From assembly GCF_902150045.1 (NCBI RefSeq), contig NZ_CABFVU010000001.1:2232001-2296000 (forward strand): a stretch of 64,000 nt of DNA, written 5' to 3'. Origin of the DNA: Chitinophaga polysaccharea. Its GTDB lineage: Bacteria; Bacteroidota; Bacteroidia; Chitinophagales; Chitinophagaceae. Positions 7,894 to 17,458 of the stretch are shown one piece after another; position 1 is the first letter of the stretch, and each line of letters starts with the position of its first letter. Both the position numbers and the translations under genes were made by a program. The notes beneath the pieces were generated by a model. That model was not told the origin of the DNA and searched no databases. It saw only the letters and a program-made list of their open reading frames with translations.

Positions 7894-9480
7894 ATGTATT
7901 TACTCATACCCGGCCGGCATCACCTGCTCACAGATTTTCAGTTCAAATACCTGAACCGCCTGATCAAATGCAAACTGGAAGGCGAAAAAGACGTATATGG
8001 CCAACCGTTAGCCACACAGGATATAGAAGGCGTGATTTTCGCAGTTACCTCCGCCAATCACCTGGGCACCAAACGAAACCCTGTACCATTCTATCTCCGG
8101 GCTATGATTATCCAGGAATTTTCCAACTCCCTGGATGTTCCGGTATATGTATACGGGATCGACGATGTAGGAGTGATCAGTGACTTCACGGAATATACAG
8201 TAAAAACAATACGGCATTCCAGTGAAGGCATTCACTCTATTACCCCTGCCAATACCCTGGTTATTTGCTCCACCGCCGTTAAAGACATGTACATAAAGCA
8301 TGGCTTCACCATATTGCCGGCAGAGTGGGACCCGGTAAGCAGGCAATTTACACAGCCCATGCCATGGGACGTGGTAAAACTGGTAGCGCAAGCCGGCGAC
8401 TGGCGCAAAAATAAAACTGTTCTCGACCAGATGCACCCGGCATCTTTTAAAATATGGTCGCTCTACAATGTAGGAGAGAAGGTGCAGCAAATCCTGAAAG
8501 ACCCCATCATCGGGGCCGACGGCGATCTAACTGCCACCCGTGATTACAATGTATACGTAAAACAAATGGACGACATCGCGGTGCAGAAATACCGGGAAAC
8601 AGCGCCTTACATACAACCCGGCAATATAGGTGATATCGGTTGTGCGGTGGGTTCGTGGATTAAAATGGCCTGCGGGGATGATCGCCTGCATGAATGCGAC
8701 TTCTACGGGATTGAAGTATCCCGGCACCTGTATGATATCTGTCTTCAAAGAAAACACAATGGTGAATTCGCCAACCCATCGGTGTTCTTCTCACAAAAAA
8801 ATGCAGTGACCAGCCTCGTATTTGAAGCAGGCAGCATGAATACCATTCATACCTCCTCGCTTACCCATGAAATTGAATCATATGGCAGCAGGGAAGACCT
8901 GCTTACGTTTATACACAACCGTTATAATGAACTGGTACCCGGCGGCGTCTGGATTAACCGCGATGTTGTAGGCCCGGAAAACAAAGAAGAAATTATCCTC
9001 CTCTGGCTCAACGAAGCCGATGGGGAAAATGATCTAACCTTACCCGAAAATGCCACTACGCAGGAACTGGCCGCATGGCTGGGGAGACTGTCTACTATGG
9101 CGCTGTTTAAACAATTTGCGAAAGATTTCCGCCATCACGAAGGGTTTCAGCTGCCGTATGAATGGGTAACTATTGAAGGTCAAACCTATGCGCAATTATC
9201 CATGCAAAATGCATGTGAATTTCTTTTCAAAAAAGATTATCATGATAACTGGCTGAGTGAAATGCATGAAACATTTTGCTTCTGGAATTACGAAGACTGG
9301 AAAACTGCTCTCGAAGAAGCCGGCCTTCGGTTGGATAACCTCTCTACTACCTGGCGTAATGAATGGATTGTAAATAACAGGCTGGAAGGTAAGGTACAAT
9401 TGATGCGCCCGTGCAAAAATGGTGTACCCTTACCTGTCCCTTTTCCTGTTTCGCATATGCTGCTTTTAGCAAGAAAATGA
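7894..9480 (+). CDS. Degenerate nucleotidyltransferase-like domain fused to a class I SAM methyltransferase
   Basis: 528 residues in two parts. Residues ~1-165 recall a NadM-type nucleotidyltransferase: an opening strand LLIPGRHHLL where the GRFxPxHxGH loop would be, then VIFAVTSANHLGTKRNPVPF followed by YLRAMII, similar to the NPF..ReMI segment of NadM. The catalytic HxGH is not preserved, so this part may bind rather than transfer nucleotides. Residues ~215-528 are a Rossmann methyltransferase with motif I GDIGCAVGSW at 246-255 and a later GGVWINRDVVG strand. It sits behind the nadV terminator and so is probably transcribed separately, yet its position and domain hint at pyridine-nucleotide chemistry. 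The methyltransferase call is firm; the N-terminal assignment is by eye. Confidence 0.65.
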   Translation: MYLLIPGRHHLLTDFQFKYLNRLIKCKLEGEKDVYGQPLATQDIEGVIFAVTSANHLGTKRNPVPFYLRAMIIQEFSNSLDVPVYVYGIDDVGVISDFTEYTVKTIRHSSEGIHSITPANTLVICSTAVKDMYIKHGFTILPAEWDPVSRQFTQPMPWDVVKLVAQAGDWRKNKTVLDQMHPASFKIWSLYNVGEKVQQILKDPIIGADGDLTATRDYNVYVKQMDDIAVQKYRETAPYIQPGNIGDIGCAVGSWIKMACGDDRLHECDFYGIEVSRHLYDICLQRKHNGEFANPSVFFSQKNAVTSLVFEAGSMNTIHTSSLTHEIESYGSREDLLTFIHNRYNELVPGGVWINRDVVGPENKEEIILLWLNEADGENDLTLPENATTQELAAWLGRLSTMALFKQFAKDFRHHEGFQLPYEWVTIEGQTYAQLSMQNACEFLFKKDYHDNWLSEMHETFCFWNYEDWKTALEEAGLRLDNLSTTWRNEWIVNNRLEGKVQLMRPCKNGVPLPVPFPVSHMLLLARK

Positions 9481-9522
9481 TCTGTCACCGGGGAGTGGCT
9501 GTAAATCGCTTCCCGGTACCTC

Positions 9523-10253
9523 TCATAATCCATACTCTTTCAGTGGAATTATTTTCAGCTGGTTATCCAGCATCTGCGGCATCAGCAATACCTGCTGTTT
9601 TGCATCCAGGGCAATATCTGCCGGGGCACGTTGCGTATTGATCGTGGTATATTGTTTTTTGTTGAGATCATATACATGCTTTTTAGCGTATACCTTGCCA
9701 GTTCCGTCATAATTGGGGCCCATTGCACACACGTATACTTTGTCAGCGGCCGCATCATAGCAAACCCCGTTTGGCACAGCCATATTCCCTTTCAGCACAG
9801 TATAAGTGCCGGTAAAAATATTCACCATCAATACATGCCCTTTAAATGAATCCGTTGTCAGCAATAAGCTGTCATTCACACGGCATACATCGTTAAGCAT
9901 TCCTTCTTTTCCTTCAAGATCTAAATCAAATACCTTTTCTTCGTTACAACATCATATCCTTTCAAATGGTCAAGATCAGCCACATAGAGTATGTTATTCA
10001 TAAGCTGCAAGCCCGAAGGAGCATGAAGTGTATCTTCAAAATAGTTTAACACCAGTTTCCCATCACTGCCTATATGAGAAATAACACCATCCCCATCCTT
10101 AACCGGCGCCAGTTTAGCGCCAATACCCGATACGAAATAACCACCATTATAAGCAACTGCACTTTCCGGAAGGGTTAATCCGTTAAACGTTTGCCGGGCA
10201 TGAATAAAAAGAGGAGTCAACAGTAATATTAACAGGGGAACATAGTTTCTCAT
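9523..10253 (-). pseudogene. NHL/SMP-30-like beta-propeller protein, frameshifted
   Basis: Two adjoining frames make one protein. The first (10253 to 9921) has a signal peptide (MRNYVPLLILLLTPLFIHA) and blades such as APSGLQLMNNILYVADLDH. It ends at GYDVVTKKRYLI and stop. The second frame continues VFDLDLEGKEGMLNDV, then VPNGVCYDAAADKVYVCAMG and APADIALDAKQQVLL to the stop at 9523. One extra A in the A4 run at 9935-9938 would join them into a protein of about 243 residues. Relatives are secreted propellers of unknown or lactonase-type function. Either a real frameshift or a sequencing error explains the break. Confidence 0.75.
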
Positions 10254-10329
10254 AAAGAGTATTTGCTGCAAATATAATCCGCAGAAAAATATGCAGGAAT
10301 GTGAAAAGGAAAGAATTTCTTGTTAATAT

Positions 10330-10366
10330 CAAAGAAAAAGAAAGCCGGAGTATGACTACTCCGGCT
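10330..10366 (-). terminator. Intrinsic terminator of the RND efflux operon
   Basis: AGCCGGAGTA and TACTCCGGCT form a perfect 10-bp stem with a 4-nt loop. On the minus strand it is followed by a T-rich TTTCTTTTTCTTTG tract. It lies about 40 nt after the RND permease stop. Confidence 0.85.
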
Positions 10367-10407
10367 ATTACCTAAACCTACAACTGTTACACTGTTAGTA
10401 ACATATC

Positions 10408-13400
10408 TTAATTCGAATGAATTTCATTTAAAGGCACTTCTTCATAAGAAGCCACCATACGTTGCCTGATATAACGTTTGGCAGATAATTTACCAATTCC
10501 AAGCTTGGCCATACCCATATCCATAATCATATATACCACCGGTACCACGATCAGGGTGAGGAACATGGAACTCATAAGGCCACCGATGATCACCCACGCC
10601 AACCCATTTTTGGTAGAAGCCACACCACCTGTTGCCAACGCAATTGGCAACATACCAATTACCATCGCAATAGTGGTCATCAGGATAGGGCGCAAACGTG
10701 CATGGTTGGCATGGATCAGTGCCTGGTAAGTACTTTGTCCCTGCTCCTTCATCTGGTTGGCAAAGTCTACCAACATGATCGCATTCTTTGCCACCAGACC
10801 TATCAGCATGATCATACCCAATATGGTAAAGATGTTCAGTGTATTGTTGGTGAGCGCCAGTGCCAGTAATGCACCAATGATGGCCAGCGGAATGGAGAAC
10901 AATACCACGAAAGGATAAATGTAGTTATCATATAACGCCACCATGATAAGATATACCAGCACGATAGAGATCAGTAATGCCGCACCCATTGTACCAAATG
11001 AATCACCCTGGTTTTCGGCATCCCCACCAAACAGGTAGCTGATGCCGGCAGGCTTATCCATTTTTGCCAGCTTATCTGCAAACTCCTGTGTAACCGTACC
11101 GGATGGACGACCCATTACCTGCGCCTGTACAGATACAGAAGTATTCTTATCCCTTCTTTCCAGGTGACTGGGGCCGGAGCCTTCTGTGATTGCAGCAAAC
11201 TGCGACAACTTGATCAGCTGCCCTTTATCATTAATGAACTGTATATTGGAAACATCTTCGAGGTTCTTACGGTTGAAATCATCAAAACGGATGTTGATAT
11301 CATACTCATAATCACCTTGACGGAATTTAACTTTGGAGTCATCTGCAGTACCGCTGAAAGCCGTTTGCATGGTACCACCCACGGCATCAAGTGTGAGGCC
11401 AAGTGCAGCCATTTTATCCCTGTCTACCTGCACATTAATTTCCGGATTACCATCTTCTACAGACAATTTTACTTCCGTAGCCCCATTGATGGTTTTGAGA
11501 GTATCCATTGCCCTTTTGGCGTAATTCATTACGCTGTCTAGCTCTGTACCCATCACCACCAGCTCTACCGGCGCCCGCTCTGCAGTACCCAGGATACTTA
11601 CGTCTGTAGTTTTTACTTTTACTCCGGGTAAAATGGCTTTCAGTTCTTTCTTGATCTTGGCAGCATAAATATCTGAAGCATCCCCACGGTGTTCAGGATC
11701 TACCAGCATCACAGTAATTTCTGATTTATAAGCGGTCGACTGCGAGTTACCGAAACCATCTTCACTTGTTTGCCCAACCGTGGTGATCAAACGGGTGATT
11801 TCCTGCTTTTTATTAAGATATTTTTCTGCTGTACGGGTAGCCAGGTTGGTTTGCTCTACAGATGCATCTTTTGGCATTTCCAGCATCACGATAAACTGGC
11901 CGCGGTCGCCCTTAGGGATAAACTCACCGCCAATGTAGCCCTTGCCTATCAACATAAAAGAGGCAATCAATAAAACAACCGCCAGCGCGATGGTAACCCT
12001 CTTATGACCCAGCGCCCACTTCAGGATCACGGTCATCCAGTTGGTGAATTTCTGCAGCTGTGCCTCAAACCAGAGAATGAATTTCTCAAAAAGGTTCTTG
12101 CCGGTGATATGTTCCAGCTTGCCAAAACGGGACGACAACAGCGGTACAATCATAAAGGACGACAGTAAACTGAGCATCGTTGAAATCATCACCACCACAC
12201 AGAACTCACGAACAATCTTTGACACCAGCTCATTGGTTAATGAAATAGGCAGGAACACCACCACAATTACCAACGTAATGGAGGTAACGGTAAAGCCTAT
12301 CTCTTTAACCCCATCGAAGGCAGCACGAACACGGTTCTTACCCATTTCCATGTGCCGGTAAATATTCTCAAGCACCACAATGGCGTCATCCACAAGAATA
12401 CCCACCACCAGCGACAAGCCCAACAGCGACATGAGGTTGAGCGAGAAGCCCATTAATTTCATCCCGATGAATGTAGCAACAAGGGAAGCGGGGATGGATA
12501 TCATTACAAACAATGCACTGCGGATGCTATGAAGGAACAACAACATTACAACGGCCACCAGGGCTACCGCCAGGATAAGGTCATGTATAACCGAGTCGGC
12601 AGATTCCAGTGTAAAATCAGAGGAATCATTTACCACCGTCATCTTCAGGTCATTCGCCGCATAGTCTTTTTCTATTTTGCTGATGGTCTTCTTCATCTCC
12701 TCACTCACGGTTACCGCGTTGGCGTCCGTTTGTTTCTGCACCTGCAACGCGATCGCTCCCGCGCCATCTACACGTGCAATACGTTCTGCATCTTTCTGGG
12801 CATCCTGTACATCCGCCACATCCGCAAGCCGTACCTGTGTACCATCTTCCGTTGTTTTCAGCACCAGGTTACGCAGCTGGTCAACATTTTTATATTTACC
12901 TGCCAAACGGATCAGGATCTGTTCGTTGGCAGTTTTCACCTTACCGGTGGGGAAGTCGAGGTTGGCATTGGTGATCAACTGCCGCACCTGCATGATAGAT
13001 AAATTGAAAGCCTGCAGCTTCTTCGGATCTATGTTTACCTGTATTTCGCGTTCCTGGCCACCTATCAGCGAAACCTGGGCCACGCCCGGTAACCGGGATA
13101 ATAAGGGCTGCAACTTTTTATCTACCAGGTCATAAAACTGCCTGTCGTCCATTTTTGCGGTGGCAGACAGTGTCATGATGGGAAGGTCATCCAGGGAGAA
13201 TTTATTGAGTGATGGCGGTTTGGCATCGCCTGGCAGATCAGCCAGTATAGCATTTACCTTACGTTGCGCATCCTGCAGCGCAATGTCCACGTCTGCATCA
13301 CTGTTCAGCTCAACTGTAATAACAGAAAGACTTTCAGAAGACTTGGAGATGATCTTTTTGATCTTTTCCATAGATGCTACGGCATCTTCAATCTTCTTGG

Positions 13401-13590
13401 TAATGGTACTTTCCACCTCGTTGGGGGAGGCGCCCGGGTATACCGTAGAAATGGTTACCATTGGGGAACTAAACTTTGGCAGCAGCTCATAGTTCAGCGA
13501 TTTATAGCTCATCACGCCCAGGAGGGTGAGGATGGTGAACACCACCACCACGATCGTAGGTCGTTTTATTGATACTTCAGTAATCTTCAT
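10408..13590 (-). CDS. RND multidrug efflux permease (HAE1/AcrB type)
   Basis: The 1060-residue length and layout are those of inner-membrane RND pumps: a first membrane helix (residues ~12-32), a large periplasmic loop, helices ~335-550, a second loop and helices ~870-1040. GILVDDAIVVLENI near residue 404 carries the Asp-Asp pair of the proton relay, which marks drug-exporting HAE1 pumps rather than metal pumps. It uses the proton gradient to push hydrophobic compounds through the adaptor and TolC-like channel encoded just upstream. It is the last gene of a five-gene minus-strand operon and is followed by a strong terminator. Confidence 0.95.
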   Translation of the reverse strand: MKITEVSIKRPTIVVVVFTILTLLGVMSYKSLNYELLPKFSSPMVTISTVYPGASPNEVESTITKKIEDAVASMEKIKKIISKSSESLSVITVELNSDADVDIALQDAQRKVNAILADLPGDAKPPSLNKFSLDDLPIMTLSATAKMDDRQFYDLVDKKLQPLLSRLPGVAQVSLIGGQEREIQVNIDPKKLQAFNLSIMQVRQLITNANLDFPTGKVKTANEQILIRLAGKYKNVDQLRNLVLKTTEDGTQVRLADVADVQDAQKDAERIARVDGAGAIALQVQKQTDANAVTVSEEMKKTISKIEKDYAANDLKMTVVNDSSDFTLESADSVIHDLILAVALVAVVMLLFLHSIRSALFVMISIPASLVATFIGMKLMGFSLNLMSLLGLSLVVGILVDDAIVVLENIYRHMEMGKNRVRAAFDGVKEIGFTVTSITLVIVVVFLPISLTNELVSKIVREFCVVVMISTMLSLLSSFMIVPLLSSRFGKLEHITGKNLFEKFILWFEAQLQKFTNWMTVILKWALGHKRVTIALAVVLLIASFMLIGKGYIGGEFIPKGDRGQFIVMLEMPKDASVEQTNLATRTAEKYLNKKQEITRLITTVGQTSEDGFGNSQSTAYKSEITVMLVDPEHRGDASDIYAAKIKKELKAILPGVKVKTTDVSILGTAERAPVELVVMGTELDSVMNYAKRAMDTLKTINGATEVKLSVEDGNPEINVQVDRDKMAALGLTLDAVGGTMQTAFSGTADDSKVKFRQGDYEYDINIRFDDFNRKNLEDVSNIQFINDKGQLIKLSQFAAITEGSGPSHLERRDKNTSVSVQAQVMGRPSGTVTQEFADKLAKMDKPAGISYLFGGDAENQGDSFGTMGAALLISIVLVYLIMVALYDNYIYPFVVLFSIPLAIIGALLALALTNNTLNIFTILGMIMLIGLVAKNAIMLVDFANQMKEQGQSTYQALIHANHARLRPILMTTIAMVIGMLPIALATGGVASTKNGLAWVIIGGLMSSMFLTLIVVPVVYMIMDMGMAKLGIGKLSAKRYIRQRMVASYEEVPLNEIHSN

Positions 13591-13630
13591 GTTGCAAAAA
13601 TTTGGTCAAACACCAGATACATTTCCCTAC

Positions 13631-14701
13631 TTACTTTTTATCATTCTGAACCGTTACTGCCGCACCTTCTGTCAGGTTGATCTGACCGTTGGTGATCACA
13701 GTTTCTCCTTCTTTCAGTCCTTCCCGTATTTCCACCTGGTCGCCAACAATACGGCCGGCCACCACTTTACGTTTCTTTGCCACATTGCCTTCCATTACGT
13801 ATACCGTATTACTGTTTACACCGCCCACAAATGCGGTACGTGCAATGAAAATTGTTTGGGTAGCATTCGGATCCACGAAGTGCGCTGTGCCGTACATACC
13901 GGCTTTCAGATCTTTGCCTTCAATATTATTTACTTCCATTTCTACCGGGTAGTTGAGGGAGTTATCACCTTTTGCTGCTATAAAGGTGATTGTACCTTCG
14001 TATTGTGTTTCAGGGAAAACATTGGAAGTAACCTGTACTTTCTGGCCTTTTTTGAGTGTTACCACTTGTCCTTCCGGTACAGATACCGCCAGTTTCAGCC
14101 TGGACACATCTACGATGTCGAACATTTTGTTGCTTACAGAAAGGTAAGCGCCCTGTTCTATATATTTCTTATTGATGATTCCGGAGATAGGAGCTTTCAC
14201 ATAAGTATCGCTTACCCTGCGGCTGGCGGCCTCGTAGCGTGTTTTTGCGATATCGTATTGCAAGCGGGCATCATCCATCTGTTTCTGGGTAACGCCTCCT
14301 GTTTTGAAAGCACTTTCATATCTTTCTTTGTCTACCTTCAGCTGATCGAGGTTTGCTTTTGCAGATTCGAGGTCGGTGTTGAGCAGCTGACCATCAATAT
14401 AGGCAATGGGTTGGCCCTGTCTTACCACGCTGCCTTCATCTACCAGCAGTTTGGTAATACGGCCGGCCGTTTCCGCGAGGTACGTCAGTTCGCGTACCGG
14501 GGCGAAATTACCGTTGGCCAGGAATCCCTGGGAAAAATCGTTGCGGGATACTTTCTGTACCAGCACAGGGATGTCGCCGATATTGCTTTGTTTTACGAAT
14601 TCTGTTTTAGCCTCATTCGCTTTTTTATTGGCGTTGAGTTTCCACATGATCAGTACTACTGCACCTATTGTCACCAGGCCCCAGATTATAAACTTTTTCA
14701 T
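13631..14701 (-). CDS. RND efflux periplasmic adaptor (membrane fusion protein)
   Basis: About 356 residues. An N-terminal membrane helix (FIIWGLVTIGAVVLIMW) is followed by a biotinyl-lipoyl-like half (LTYLAETAGRITKLLVDEGSVV), an alpha-helical hairpin (residues ~105-155), the second lipoyl half (VKAPISGIINKKYIEQGAYL) and beta-barrel and membrane-proximal domains. I place the start at the second methionine, MKKFIIW, two codons into the longest frame. It bridges the permease and the outer-membrane channel and lies between their genes. Confidence 0.94.
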   Translation of the reverse strand: MKKFIIWGLVTIGAVVLIMWKLNANKKANEAKTEFVKQSNIGDIPVLVQKVSRNDFSQGFLANGNFAPVRELTYLAETAGRITKLLVDEGSVVRQGQPIAYIDGQLLNTDLESAKANLDQLKVDKERYESAFKTGGVTQKQMDDARLQYDIAKTRYEAASRRVSDTYVKAPISGIINKKYIEQGAYLSVSNKMFDIVDVSRLKLAVSVPEGQVVTLKKGQKVQVTSNVFPETQYEGTITFIAAKGDNSLNYPVEMEVNNIEGKDLKAGMYGTAHFVDPNATQTIFIARTAFVGGVNSNTVYVMEGNVAKKRKVVAGRIVGDQVEIREGLKEGETVITNGQINLTEGAAVTVQNDKK

Positions 14702-14746
14702 CTGCAAAATAGTTTGTGTGTTCTATCCTTGTTTTCGTTTATACGT

Positions 14747-16102
14747 TTAGTTTAGGAGTTCTTTTAAACTTCCTTTGCTTTTTATGATTTCCAGCTCTGC
14801 CAGTTTGTACTGCAGCAGGGCTTCGTTGTAGCTGTTTTGTGCATCTGCCAGGGATGTTTCTGCATTCAGCAGATCCGTTAAACCTGCCAGTCCGAGCTTG
14901 TAGTTATTCTGTGTGGAATAATACACTTCGTTGGCGAGGTCCATATTTTCCTTTTGCGTGGTGATGGTAGATAAATTGCTACGGATCATCAGCTTGGCAT
15001 TTTCGTAATCTGTGTTGAGGGTAAGCTCAGTGTCTTCCAGTTGTTTGCCCAGCTGACGGAGGGTTACATTAGCCTGGCTTACTTTGGAGTGGCGGCCAAA
15101 ACCATCGAAGATGGGCACTTTCAGGGATATGCCGATGGCTGCTGCACCAAACCAGCTGGTAGAATTGGAAGGGTCTTTTGAGAAGGCCCATTGCTGGCTC
15201 ATCCCGTTATAGGAATATCTTCCGAACAGCGACAATGATGGATAATTTTCCGCCTGGTAAGCCTTCTTCTGGAACAACTGCAGCTCTTCCTGTTTCTTCA
15301 GTAACCTGTATTCCGTTCTGTTGGCAAGGTTCATATCATCGTACTGTAATACGCCGGCGGCTTTGGCCTCAATGTCTTTCAGGGATGCCGGCGGCAGCAG
15401 GAAAGTAGATTGAAGTGGCATACCCATTACCTTTTTCAGGTTATTGGTTTGCGTGGCATATTGGTTCAGCAACTGCGTGCGTTGCGTCATATTGTTGATG
15501 AGGTTCACTTTGATGCGGTCGAGGTCAATTTTCTTTGCCAGTCCATTATCAAACTGAGATTTAGTGGCGCTTACCAGCTGTGTAAGCTTTTCGATATTAC
15601 TATTGATAGTGATGATCTTTTCCTGTGTTACCAGCAGCTGGTAATAAAGCTGCGATACATTGTAGATCACATTCTCAACAGATTGTTCTGTTTGTATCTT
15701 ATAATATTCTTCTCCTGCCCTGGATGCTTTCAGGCCGGTGAACACTGCCTGGTTAAAGATCTGCTGACTAAGTTCTGCGCCAACGGTAGCATTATATTTT
15801 ACCCCAAAAGCCACCAGTATGGAGCTGTCGGGCTTACCAAATACAGCACCTGGGATGAGCGATTTCTGCAGCATCAGGTTATCTGTATAGGAGGCGTTAC
15901 CATTCAGCTGAGGCAGCGCCTGGGAGCGGACTTCCTGGGTTTTGAACTTGCCCATTTCTTCGTCCATTTTGGTTCTGGCCAGTTGTTTATTATTGTTCAA
16001 TGCAAACTTCAGCGCTTCCTGTAAGGTTAGCTGCGTTTGGGCATAGCCATTATATACCCCTATCCCCATGAGGAGGACAAGCGTTAACTTTAATCGCTTC
16101 AT
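14747..16102 (-). CDS. TolC-family outer membrane efflux channel
   Basis: 451 residues starting with a signal peptide (MKRLKLTLVLLMGIGVYNGYA) and beginning the mature part with LTLQEALKFALNNN, the standard TolC-family opening. Two OEP repeats follow (residues ~25-220 and ~240-450), rich in long coiled-coil helices. It forms the outer-membrane exit duct of the tripartite pump. It starts 26 nt after the TetR gene and ends about 45 nt before the adaptor gene. Confidence 0.94.
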   Translation of the reverse strand: MKRLKLTLVLLMGIGVYNGYAQTQLTLQEALKFALNNNKQLARTKMDEEMGKFKTQEVRSQALPQLNGNASYTDNLMLQKSLIPGAVFGKPDSSILVAFGVKYNATVGAELSQQIFNQAVFTGLKASRAGEEYYKIQTEQSVENVIYNVSQLYYQLLVTQEKIITINSNIEKLTQLVSATKSQFDNGLAKKIDLDRIKVNLINNMTQRTQLLNQYATQTNNLKKVMGMPLQSTFLLPPASLKDIEAKAAGVLQYDDMNLANRTEYRLLKKQEELQLFQKKAYQAENYPSLSLFGRYSYNGMSQQWAFSKDPSNSTSWFGAAAIGISLKVPIFDGFGRHSKVSQANVTLRQLGKQLEDTELTLNTDYENAKLMIRSNLSTITTQKENMDLANEVYYSTQNNYKLGLAGLTDLLNAETSLADAQNSYNEALLQYKLAELEIIKSKGSLKELLN

Positions 16103-16128
16103 AAAATAAATCTGTTAGCGTAGTAGTT

Positions 16129-16743
16129 TTATTCTTCTTCTTTTATTTGCAGGTACTGGTTTACCAGTTTATGTCCCCGGATGGTAGCGATGCCCAGTAT
16201 AAAGTGGGCGGTTACCTGTTCCATTACCTCGTGCATTTCATATTGATCTGCGGGGTATTGTTCCGGATCGAAAGCTGCCTCCAGCTGCAGCTGGCGCATG
16301 CGTGCTACAATATCGATGTGAAGGTTCTGGCGGTATAGGCCTTCCGCCATTCCTCTCTTTAAATTCTTTTTGATGTTACAAAGCACATTACCCGACTTGA
16401 AACTTTCAATACTGCGCCAGGTATCCGGATGGTATTTCTGAATTTCATGCAGCATCACCGGGTTCATTGTTTTAGCCATATTGGTAATGTACTTCATGTT
16501 GCGCACCAATTCTTCTATGGCATTGTCTGTGGTTTGCAAACATTCATGGAAGTAGTTAATATGGTTTGTCAGCAACTGTTGCATCCCTTCGTCTATCAAC
16601 GCCTGTTTATCCTGGAAATGCTCGTAAACTGTTTTTTTGGAGATCCCGCAATCGCGGGCGATATCAAACATAGTTACTCCTTTCACACCATAAGTTCTGA
16701 ACATTTTCAGTGCTGTTTCCAATATCCTTTCTCTCACCACCAT
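16129..16743 (-). CDS. TetR/AcrR-family regulator (proximal to the efflux genes)
   Basis: 204 residues. The helix-turn-helix lies at residues ~8-50, with ILETALKMFRTYGVKGVTMFDIARDCGISKKTVYEHF a classic TetR reading in two parts. The C-terminal ligand domain is unlike the other TetR next door. It sits 9 nt after that gene and 26 nt before the TolC gene, so it is within the operon and probably represses it until a pump substrate binds. Confidence 0.92.
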   Translation of the reverse strand: MVVRERILETALKMFRTYGVKGVTMFDIARDCGISKKTVYEHFQDKQALIDEGMQQLLTNHINYFHECLQTTDNAIEELVRNMKYITNMAKTMNPVMLHEIQKYHPDTWRSIESFKSGNVLCNIKKNLKRGMAEGLYRQNLHIDIVARMRQLQLEAAFDPEQYPADQYEMHEVMEQVTAHFILGIATIRGHKLVNQYLQIKEEE

Positions 16744-16752
16744 GATATCCGT

Positions 16753-17358
16753 TTAAGCTTTTATTCCTTTTATGAAAATTTCAAGTAATTGCTTTTGTTT
16801 TTCTATCACCTGGTCCATCATTTCTTCATCCATATCCATATCTTCCCGGATATGATCCGGCACCGAAAAGCGTAACCCCATAGTGGTAAGCACCAACAAT
16901 TCCGCAACCTGGGCAGGATCTTTTACTTTAAATTCCCCCGATTCAATTCCTGCTTTGATAATAGCGGTATGAATATCAAATTCCCGTTGTTTTGCTTTTT
17001 TCTTTTCCGCGAGGAAAAGCGCTGAGTTGTCCTGTAATATTTGGAATAATTCGAGCCGGCAGAATTTGCTGATAAAATCTTTCCGGAGATCGATGATATT
17101 ATATAAGGCTTTAGCGGCCGATTTCACCTGTACTGCTTCTTTTTCCATTTGCTGGAAATATGCTTCTGCAATTTTTTCCAGTACGGCAATGTGCATTGCC
17201 TTTTTATCGGGGAAATAATAATACAACGACGCTTTAGAGCAGTGAAGATCATCTGCTATTTCGTTCATCGTAGTTTTAGAAGCGCCATAATGAGTAAAAC
17301 GCTTCAGAGCCGCCTCCAGGATCCTATCCCTCATTTCATCTTTAGCTTCTGTATGCAT
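16753..17358 (-). CDS. TetR/AcrR-family regulator (first gene of the efflux operon)
   Basis: About 201 residues from the ATG at 17358 (MHTEAKDEMRDRILEAAL). The frame is open up to 17442, but a TAATTTTG promoter box at 17388-17395 lies inside that extension, so the shorter start is favoured. The HTH covers residues ~8-50 (SKTTMNEIADDLHCSKASLY). Two TetR regulators in tandem heading one efflux operon is unusual and may allow two different inducers. Confidence 0.9.
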   Translation of the reverse strand: MHTEAKDEMRDRILEAALKRFTHYGASKTTMNEIADDLHCSKASLYYYFPDKKAMHIAVLEKIAEAYFQQMEKEAVQVKSAAKALYNIIDLRKDFISKFCRLELFQILQDNSALFLAEKKKAKQREFDIHTAIIKAGIESGEFKVKDPAQVAELLVLTTMGLRFSVPDHIREDMDMDEEMMDQVIEKQKQLLEIFIKGIKA

Positions 17359-17454
17359 TAACTTTTTGACTTTTTTAGTTTCAAGGTCAAAATTAGGGAC
17401 TTTTTTTGAAATAGTAACTAAAGTTGACCTTTTAACATCCATTTAACTTTTTGA
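17358..17454 (-). promoter_or_regulatory. Promoter and candidate operator region of the efflux operon
   Basis: On the minus strand TAATTTTG (17388-17395) is a -7 box 30 nt before the first TetR ATG. AAGGTCAA (17383-17390) and TTGACCTT (17424-17431) are perfect 8-bp inverted arms 33 nt apart that bracket the promoter. A 12-nt direct repeat, TTAACTTTTTGA, occurs at 17358-17369 and 17443-17454. These are plausible TetR sites; no binding data support it. Confidence 0.5.
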
Positions 17455-17458
17455 AGAA

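Noticed and set aside
13526..14755. Plus-strand open frame of 409 codons
   Set aside because: It is antisense to the efflux adaptor gene and rich in Phe, His and Tyr, as expected of a shadow frame.
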